DNA of 40,333 bases from Clostridia bacterium (lineage in GTDB: Bacteria; Bacillota; Clostridia; Oscillospirales; Acutalibacteraceae). Below the pieces are notes generated by a model. That model saw only the letters and a list, made by a program, of their open reading frames with translations. It ran no database searches and had not been told where the DNA came from. Both the position numbers and the translations under genes were made by a program. The stretch is from assembly GCA_017415025.1 (NCBI GenBank), contig JAFQJH010000015.1:1-40333 (forward strand). Reading direction: 5' to 3'. Within the stretch, counting starts at the first letter, position 1, and each line of letters starts with the position of its first letter. Below are positions 23,684 through 30,300 of the stretch, in pieces.

Positions 23684-24940
23684 ATGGTTGTTAATTTTCC
23701 AGTCGCTTGTAATATTTGTGGTTGCACAATTAGATTAAGATATCAGGTTTCTGAGACTTTGTGTCCAATAAAATTTCATTGTCCCGAGTGTAAAACTGAA
23801 ATAAACGGATCTTTACAGACTGTTTGGCATTATGAAAGAGAAAAAACTGAAACAATTCCGTGGCATTATGATTTTAAATTAAAAAATGCTACTGAAACAA
23901 AAGTGGAAACATGTAAATATGTTTTGGAAATTTCTCCGGATCTTTCTACGAACAAAATTATGTTAGATAGCAACGATCCAAACCAATACATATTGACTCC
24001 GTTTATGCGGCAAGCATTTCTCCCAGGAGGTACACAAAAACAAAATACCCGTTTTTATAATTTCCTTACACTCTGGGAAAATGGTTGGGATAATATCAAA
24101 ATAAAAATAGATCTTTGCTATAATGAAAAATATGATGTTTTGTTGCCGCGTCTTACAAACAGGTATGACGCGTTTCCGGATGACATTAACTGCATAATGT
24201 CTGTACATCAAGAATTGATTAAGTTTTGTGTCAAAATCTTACCTAAAAATACACTTAAAGACTATTCCAAAATTGGAGCGAGATTAAATAAGATTCTAAA
24301 AAATAGTCCTGCAGAAATTGATCAGTTTGATCAAATATACGATTTTAATTATACAAAGCAGCTAGAACGCAAGACGTTACAACTGATCAAGACATTCCTA
24401 GAGATGTATCCAAAGTTTCTACCGGTTTTCAACGCCTTGAAAATTGAAGAGTATAAAGATTTGGGCATTTCCACACTGACTTTTGAAGATATAAAAACAT
24501 TTTATCAAGATTCTTACGAACTGATTCTTTATAGTTTGTCCCGTGTTGTTGCACTGAATAACATTTATTGCAGAAAAAATATAAATAGTTTTGTAAATGC
24601 TACAGAAGATTTTCAGAACAAGATCAATTCGTATAGGAGCAAAGTCAATATTTATAGGGAATTGGTGTCAAAACACGATGAGTTTTCTTGGCTCATAAAC
24701 AACGCCATAGAAAATCATATTCGCAATTCTATCGGGCATTTCAATTATGAGGAAAATCTCGAAGAGCAAACAATTCGTTTTGTTGACGATCACAAAGGGA
24801 AAGTTAATGTCGAAACTAAAACCCTAATGGAAGTGGCTCGTGAGTGTGTGCATATGTTTTACACTCTTGTAAATCTATTAGAGTTGAATTACAACATTCT
24901 TAAAATTCAAACAATAGCAAAAACCGCAAATGAGAACTAA
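23684..24940 (+). CDS. zinc-ribbon + HEPN ribonuclease-like protein, putative toxin of the AbiEi operon
   Basis: I do not recognise this 418-aa protein as a named family. Its N-terminus has a zinc ribbon (C9/C12 and C33/C36). The middle is helical. The C-terminal third contains R347-N-S-I-G-H352 in ENHIRNSIGHFNY, a good match to the RxxxxH active-site motif of HEPN ribonucleases, flanked by long helices (WLINNAIE upstream, ECVHMFYTLVNLLELNYNIL downstream) as the HEPN fold requires. Such proteins cut RNA in toxin-antitoxin and abortive infection systems. It shares the operator-controlled promoter with the AbiEi-like gene and has a GAGGGGG RBS. Codon use is AT-rich and unlike the integrases, suggesting separate acquisition. 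Confidence 0.65.
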   Translation: MVVNFPVACNICGCTIRLRYQVSETLCPIKFHCPECKTEINGSLQTVWHYEREKTETIPWHYDFKLKNATETKVETCKYVLEISPDLSTNKIMLDSNDPNQYILTPFMRQAFLPGGTQKQNTRFYNFLTLWENGWDNIKIKIDLCYNEKYDVLLPRLTNRYDAFPDDINCIMSVHQELIKFCVKILPKNTLKDYSKIGARLNKILKNSPAEIDQFDQIYDFNYTKQLERKTLQLIKTFLEMYPKFLPVFNALKIEEYKDLGISTLTFEDIKTFYQDSYELILYSLSRVVALNNIYCRKNINSFVNATEDFQNKINSYRSKVNIYRELVSKHDEFSWLINNAIENHIRNSIGHFNYEENLEEQTIRFVDDHKGKVNVETKTLMEVARECVHMFYTLVNLLELNYNILKIQTIAKTANEN

Positions 24941-25020
24941 ACAATGCATTTAACATGATGCCGTACTATAGGGGAAAACAAAGATGGCGACTCGTTAGAG
25001 CCGCCCTCAAAATTTGGTTT

Positions 25021-25036
25021 GCAGTAAACAAAGAAA
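25021..25036 (+). repeat. 16-bp direct repeat, copy 2 (candidate attachment site, right end)
   Basis: GCAGTAAACAAAGAAA is identical to 1313-1328. It lies in the 132-base gap between the HEPN-like gene and the convergent Ntn-hydrolase gene. A partial copy (AAAACAAAGA) is 49 bases upstream at 24975, next to a GGCGACTC/GAGCCGCC hairpin at 24986-25005. Confidence 0.45.
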
Positions 25037-25072
25037 AAACTTTTAGCTTGATTCAAAATAGCTTTCTGGACA

Positions 25073-25669
25073 TTATGTAATTAATACAGCTGAAACTTGT
25101 TTGCCCACGCTATTGTCTCTTTCGGAAATAGTTCTGATGATTTGTGCTAATCCTTTGATGAGGTTGTCTAATGTGTCACATTGGTTTACAAGATTGCCAA
25201 CTAAACGCTGATAATCTTGAGCATCTGATTCCAAATTTTGTGGCAAAGCACATACTATTGCAAATAAATATGGTGGTTCTGGCTTATAAATTTGCGTTTC
25301 GATATCTCCAGATGCTTTGTTGTAATGGAAATATCTTAAACTATAGCTTCCGTTTTCATCTTTACCACCAATTAGATAATTACGACTTGATAATGTAGGC
25401 AAAAGCTTATTCATATAACTTAAAATAGAGTTCTGCGCATCTGAAATCGTAATTTGAGTTTGGTCTGCAAATGAAGAGAAAGGAGCTAATAGTGTTTCGG
25501 AGGCATGAAAAAGTCCAGTTGCTCCAAACACAAGGCTTTTATTGAGTTTGAAAATCTTTTCCGTATTGTCATTGTCGTAGACTAAGGAACCGTTTTGCAT
25601 GCTGACCATGCGAGTATCAGCTGCAAATAAACAAAAGTTAGTGCTACATACTGCTATTATTGCGCTCAA
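25073..25669 (-). CDS. proteasome/HslV-like Ntn hydrolase
   Basis: The 198-aa protein reads MSAIIAVCSTNFCLFAADTR at its start, the first two strands of the proteasome beta/HslV fold. If methionine aminopeptidase removes Met (Ser follows, so this is favoured), Ser1 takes the place of the catalytic Thr1, D17 falls exactly at the conserved Asp17 position and K37 in NTEKIFKLN matches the conserved lysine region. FGATGLFHA corresponds to the glycine-rich turn and VGKQVSAVLIT to the last strand. The TTG start has GAGGAG 8 bases upstream. No HslU-type ATPase is nearby, so the partner and substrate are unknown. A non-proteolytic member of the fold is possible. Confidence 0.6.
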   Translation of the reverse strand: MSAIIAVCSTNFCLFAADTRMVSMQNGSLVYDNDNTEKIFKLNKSLVFGATGLFHASETLLAPFSSFADQTQITISDAQNSILSYMNKLLPTLSSRNYLIGGKDENGSYSLRYFHYNKASGDIETQIYKPEPPYLFAIVCALPQNLESDAQDYQRLVGNLVNQCDTLDNLIKGLAQIIRTISERDNSVGKQVSAVLIT

Positions 25670-25692
25670 TTTTTATTCTCCTCGCTAATTTA

Positions 25693-25727
25693 ATAAAAAA
25701 GTCCTCAAAAATAGCTTTGAGGACTTT
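25693..25727 (-). terminator. terminator after tRNA-Pro
   Basis: On the minus strand AAAAGTCCTCAAA pairs with TTTGAGGACTTTT around a 6-base loop and is followed by further Ts, beginning right after the encoded CCA of the tRNA. Confidence 0.8.
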
Positions 25728-25803
25728 TGGTCGGAGTGACACGACTCGAACGTGCGATCCCTTCATCCCAAATGAAGTGCGGTACCAGCTCCGCTACACC
25801 CCG
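25728..25803 (-). tRNA. tRNA-Pro (anticodon UGG), CCA encoded
   Basis: The minus strand folds as a cloverleaf: acceptor CGGGGTG/CACTCCG with the C1-G72 pair typical of proline tRNAs, a D arm with GCTGGTA, anticodon stem CTTCA/TGAAG with loop TTTGGGA (anticodon TGG), a T arm with GTTCGAGTC, discriminator A and genomic CCA. Its body differs clearly from the tRNA-Pro fragment 160 bases to the right, so it may be an imported copy. Confidence 0.93.
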
Positions 25804-25896
25804 ATATGATATTCAATTTTTCTTCTTTTTGCGTGGAAGTGGGACAAACTGTGGTCAAACGCAAATTCCACGCCGTTTTGCGTTTTCGTAAAGTGC

Positions 25897-25924
25897 CGAA
25901 AACCCACATAAACAAAGGATTTTC
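25897..25924. repeat. imperfect inverted repeat containing the ATAAACAAAG core, possible recombination site
   Basis: CCGAAAACCC and GGATTTTCGG (nine of ten positions paired) flank ACATAAACAAA. Two inverted arms around a short core is the layout of a tyrosine-recombinase crossover site. The core shares TAAACAAAG with the direct repeats at 1313 and 25021. It lies between the intact tRNA-Pro and the tRNA fragment. A transcription terminator is the alternative, but no T run follows. Confidence 0.35.
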
Positions 25925-25962
25925 GGGACATTTGCTTTTCTATGGCTATAACTGCTAGGCAC

Positions 25963-26003
25963 GCTCCCAAAGCAGGCACTCTACCAAACTGAGCTACGCC
26001 TCG
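25963..26003 (-). pseudogene. truncated tRNA-Pro(UGG), 5' half only
   Basis: The minus strand from 26003 reads CGAGGCGTAGCTCAGTTTGG and on through an anticodon region CCTGCTTTGGGAGC, a normal tRNA-Pro up to the start of the 3' anticodon stem. It then diverges abruptly at about 25962, with no T arm or acceptor 3' strand. This is what remains when an element inserts into a tRNA gene without restoring its 3' half. The right flank (above 26003) is then original chromosome. Confidence 0.8.
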
Positions 26004-26112
26004 ATAAGTTATTCTGTTGTGTCGGCAACGCTCACAATTATATCAAACTGTGGGTCTTTTGTCAATAAAAAGTGCTTAAATTAATTTATATGCAATCTTT
26101 TATAAAAACAAT

Positions 26113-26141
26113 TTGCAAATTTGTCCGAAAGGTAGTATATT
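26113..26141 (+). promoter_or_regulatory. promoter of the secreted alpha/beta hydrolase
   Basis: TTGCAA (26113-26118), a 17-base spacer, TATATT (26136-26141), 31 bases before the ATG, with CAGGGAGTG as ribosome binding site. Confidence 0.6.
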
Positions 26142-26171
26142 GATATTGTAAAAATATCAGGGAGTGTTATT

Positions 26172-26996
26172 ATGAAAAAATTTGTTTCGTTGTTGCTTTG
26201 TGCCGCACTTGTTTTATGTTGTGCGCCCGTGAGCTATGCTAAAACGTCGGTGGAAATGCCTGAATTGGCGGAATACGGATTTGTCGAGAATAACGGTGTG
26301 AAGATTGAGTACGGTATTTACGGTGATATGAGTGCCGAACCGTTGCTTCTTTTGTCTCCCAACGGCGGAGATATGCACTGCTTTGATGACAGCGTCCTTC
26401 CCGAAATGTCGAAGCATTTTAAGGTGATCACTGTTTCACCTCGCTGTACGGGTAATTCCGACCGCGGTGACGACGGACTTACATTTGAAATTATGAGCGA
26501 TGACCTTGTTGTTCTGCTTGATACACTCGGAATTGAAAAAACGAAGATTTTCGGTTTCAGTGACGGCGGAAACCTCGGTATGGTCTTTACCGTGGCGCAT
26601 CCTGAAAGGGTAGAGGCTCTCACTGTAATGGGCTCGAACATCAATCCTCTCGGCACGAAGGTGTTTGACCAGATAGGCATTGTATGGAAGTATCTCGGAC
26701 TTGTAATCAAGGCAGCGTTTACGCAGAAAACCGAGGACCTGAACCGTCGCGATATTCAGGGTCTTATGGTCTATCAGCCGAATCTTACCTTCAAGGATTT
26801 ACAGAAAATTGAAATTCCCGTACTTAATATCTACGGTGAGCACGATATGATTAAGCGCATCCATTCAAAGCGTATAACGAAGAATATCCCGAATGCGCAG
26901 GAGCTTATGATAGAGGGCGGCGGTCACGGCAGCTGCTTCGATTATACCGACACAATCATTAACCCAGCCTTGCTCAGCTTCTACGGAGTCGAGTAA
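26172..26996 (+). CDS. secreted alpha/beta hydrolase
   Basis: The 274-aa protein begins with a signal peptide (MKKFVSLLLCAALVLCCAPV, cleavage probably after SYA). The mature part is a classic alpha/beta hydrolase: an oxyanion region SPNGGDMHCFD, a nucleophile elbow GFSDGGNLG (GxSxG), the acid in NIYGEHDM and the histidine in GGGHGSCFD. It would hydrolyse an ester or amide outside the membrane; the specificity cannot be read from the sequence. It has its own promoter and a strong hairpin terminator, so it is monocistronic. The cysteines in the signal (LCCAP) could make a lipobox-like site, but the context is not a clear L-x-x-C match. Confidence 0.85.
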   Translation: MKKFVSLLLCAALVLCCAPVSYAKTSVEMPELAEYGFVENNGVKIEYGIYGDMSAEPLLLLSPNGGDMHCFDDSVLPEMSKHFKVITVSPRCTGNSDRGDDGLTFEIMSDDLVVLLDTLGIEKTKIFGFSDGGNLGMVFTVAHPERVEALTVMGSNINPLGTKVFDQIGIVWKYLGLVIKAAFTQKTEDLNRRDIQGLMVYQPNLTFKDLQKIEIPVLNIYGEHDMIKRIHSKRITKNIPNAQELMIEGGGHGSCFDYTDTIINPALLSFYGVE

Positions 26997-27004
26997 AGAA
27001 TTAC

Positions 27005-27046
27005 AACATCCCGACAAATTGTGGTTTGTGGGGATGTTTTAAATTT
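27005..27046 (+). terminator. terminator after the alpha/beta hydrolase
   Basis: AACATCCC/GGGATGTT with an inner ACAAA/TTTGT helix, followed by TTAAATTTT, 8 bases after the stop. Confidence 0.75.
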
Positions 27047-27049
27047 TGA

Positions 27050-27250
27050 AACAAGCTAAAGACAAGCAACCTTCTCTGAAAGGGAAGGTGCCCGACAGGG
27101 CGGATGGGTGGAGCGTAAGCGACCAAAAGCTTTAATCTTTAACTTGTTTTTCCTTGTTGCTCCGCAACACCCCTTTGTCGCTCCGCGACATTTCCCCTTT
27201 CAGGGGAAACTGCTCAAAATCAGCAACATCAAAAGAGAAATCTCCCCGAC
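27050..27250. repeat. noncoding dispersed repeat (MITE-like, imperfectly palindromic)
   Basis: This gene-free stretch holds short inverted motifs: CTGAAAGGGAA near its left end against TTCCCCTTTCAG near its right, plus TTGCTCCGCAAC- and GTCGCTCCGCGAC-like palindromes. It ends with CCCCGACAAATTAAAATTT, whose reverse complement reappears at the repeat near 40196. Such elements are scattered through intergenic regions of gut Clostridia genomes. Confidence 0.45.
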
Positions 27251-27309
27251 AAATTAAAATTTGAACAACCCGATTGAGTTACGTAGACTTGTTCGGGTTG
27301 CTTTTAAAG

Positions 27310-27347
27310 AAAAAATGGTTGCGTAATTCCGCGCAACCATTTTTTTA
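27310..27347. terminator. bidirectional terminator between the hydrolase and vWA genes
   Basis: AAAATGGTTGCG pairs with CGCAACCATTTT, with A runs on the left and T runs on the right, so it can act on both strands. It lies 8 bases past the vWA stop. A second hairpin, AACCCGA/TCGGGTT followed by GCTTTT, sits just to the left (about 27266-27300). Confidence 0.75.
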
Positions 27348-27354
27348 GTTCAGT

Positions 27355-30300
27355 TTATTCAACCGTGTAATCGAACGTGTCGAGAGCATTCCAGACGCCG
27401 TTGACCTTAACCTTAACCGAGATTGTGTTAAGTCCGTCCTCGTTCATCCAAGCCTTGCCTGTGAATTCGAGGTCGCCGTTTTCGAGAGTAACAGCTTTAG
27501 TCGAATTGTATGTACAGGTTGAGCCGTCGGGCATTACGAAACGAACACCCTGTGCATCGGGACCTGTGACAACCTTAACCTCAACTGCGCCCTTCTTGCC
27601 TGATTCAGCGGCGGGAGTGATGCTTCTGATATCAGCATCAAGCACGGGCTCGAGAATTTCATAGGTGAAGGAGTAAGGATTCTTCTCCCACTTATAAGCG
27701 CCGCCTGTGCTGAACTTTGCGCGCACCTTTACGTCAGGTCCTGTGAGGTTGGTGTTGATTGTCCATACCTCGTAAGCAACTGTACGGTCGAGAGAGTTAA
27801 CCTCAACACCGTCAGCGTTATAGGACTTGATAGTAACATTCTTGTTGTTACGGTCGTAGGTTCTTGTGCCGCCGTCCTCTTCGATGAACTGAATCATAGT
27901 CGGTCTGCCGTTGACGGTAACGTCGAAGGTGTTGTGAGAATCAGTTGACGGAGTGTACTCAACTTTTGTGATTGCCCCCGTCGTGATTTCCTCGCCGTCG
28001 AGCGGAGTCTCGATCATCTCGATTGCGGATGAAAGGTCGGATGTGGTCTGAAGAGACGAACCGCCCGTGAGCTTAAGATATCCGACAGACAGGAGTGAAC
28101 CTGCAGAAGTATTTTGAATTGTAACAGTACCGTCTGAATTTACGTAATCGGTAATGTCGTAATACATTTCGGTTTTGCTCGAAACGTTAATGGTGTTTCC
28201 GCCGATCTTTACAGTCGGAGCGCCGTAAGCTGCACGGAGACTGAGCATAACTCTTGAATCGGAATTGTAGCCGTCAACCTTAAAGGTGAGAGCCTCCGAG
28301 CTGTCTGTTGTGCCTGCAAGATAAAGCTCGTGCTTTGAGCCGTTCTTCTTGTACGTATCGGCATTATAAACATTATTATTACCCTCAACGTAAACAAAGC
28401 CGTTTGTGCTCTGGATAAAATCTTCCTTTGTCAGAAGATTATCAACAATGTTGTAATATCTTGCATTCTTTTCAGACTCGATGTAATAATTGTCACCGTT
28501 TGATGCGGGTGAGAAAATGCGGATTGCATCAACATAGTTTTTGAGCTCTGTTACTGACTGTGTGCCGAAGGCCGTGGAATCGTTAGCGCCTGTACCTCCG
28601 TTGAGAACTGAATCGTCATCGAACCATTCAACGTCAATATCGTCAGCCTCAAGGATGTAATCAAGACCGATATCGGCAAGAGCACCGGCAAGGTCGTAAG
28701 TGACTGTGTTTTTACCGTCAAGAGTGGACTGCTGAAGAGCGCCCGAAATTGACGGAAGGTAAGCGGCGGTTACTTCAACGGTATAAGTGCCGTATTCCAG
28801 ACCGTTTAGGTTGTAAATCGGAGTCTGATAAAGCGTTCCGTAGTTCTGAGTATCCTTGTAGAAGGTGTCAACAACAGCCGCCTTGACAGTTGTGCCATCT
28901 TTCTTAACGTTGATAACCTGGATACCCGTATCTGCACCGCAGACACCGTAAAGCTCAAAGCCCGTACCCGTGAAGGTGGTGGAAAGTGTGGTGCTTCTTC
29001 GCTTTTCGGACGTAAGAGCTGTGGTGTAATACTGTCCGCAAGAGAAATCTGAAGAAGAGCTCGCGTACCCGCTGTCGTAGCCGTAGATATCGTTTGCATC
29101 GGAAAGGTCCTGCACGTAAAGAGTGGTTGTTCCGGATAAAGTCCAACTTGTATCACCGCCGGAGCCTTGCGCAAACGCCGACTCCTCGAAGCGAACGGTG
29201 GAGGCCGGAACAAGATTGAGTCTGAACCAATCAAAATCTCCGTTCGGACGTTCAATAAGAACAAATGCATCCTCTGCAGCATTAGCTTCGGTTGTTATGG
29301 CATACATCAGGTCTTCTGTGTCGTTAATACCGTCAGGTGTCGGAACGATTCGTATTTTGTCGTTGTCAAAAGTTGGATTAGGATATTGCTGATAACGGAT
29401 TTCGGAGTCAATTGACTTGATTTTTCCGTTAATATGGATATCATCCATTCGTATACCGTAATCAAAAACGTAGGTATACTGCGGAATCCTGATTCGCTCT
29501 GACGGGAAGCCTTTGTAAAGATTGTTTGACGTTTGACGACAGTAAATACCAGATTCTGCTCGAACATCAACCTGTGCATTTATATAATCTGAAGTCGGCT
29601 CTTCTGTATTGGCATACTGTGGATTAAGCGCAACATTTTTGATTGTTATGACAAGCTTTCGTGCTGTACCGTCCTTTGTTGCTGTTTTTTCATCAACGTA
29701 ATGATGTGAATAGTCAAAACCCGTAATATTAACTTGACCGTTATCCCAATTGGTTTCTATTGCGGAAATAGCTTCGGTGGAGTTGTAGTCAAACGAGAGT
29801 CTGCCGAGCGCATCATAGAATGCGCTGACTTTTTTCGCTTCAGCACTTGAAACATCTTCAACGTATTTGAATACTTTTGTGTCAAATTTTTCGCGGACAA
29901 CAGATTTAGTGTCAAGCTTGAAATAGCAATGCTTGGATGTTGCTTTGTCATTGCTCAGCAGATTCTGACTGAATGACCAGTCTGTGTCAGGGTTAACTGT
30001 CAGCTCGTATGTGAAATCTCCACCCGTTGGGGTAACATCTCCTACGTTGTTGAGGCTGTTTGCGTAAACGTAGTTAGAAGAAAGGTATTCAAGAAAAGCA
30101 CCAGTGTCAAAATCTGAAATATCCTGATTACCCACGCGTACGGTATATACAGATGCACCCATTCCTTTAATTCTGGCGGAGTGTATTATTGCTGATTCCG
30201 CAGGACTTTGGGCGAAATTAAGATTATGCTGGCTGTCATCTGTTGTTACACCACCGTCGGTTACAACAATAACGCAGGCGTGTCTCGGCCCGTCGGCGGT

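Noticed and set aside
25210-25400. Plus-strand frame across the Ntn-hydrolase gene
   Set aside because: It is antisense to a gene with a good ribosome binding site and a recognisable fold.
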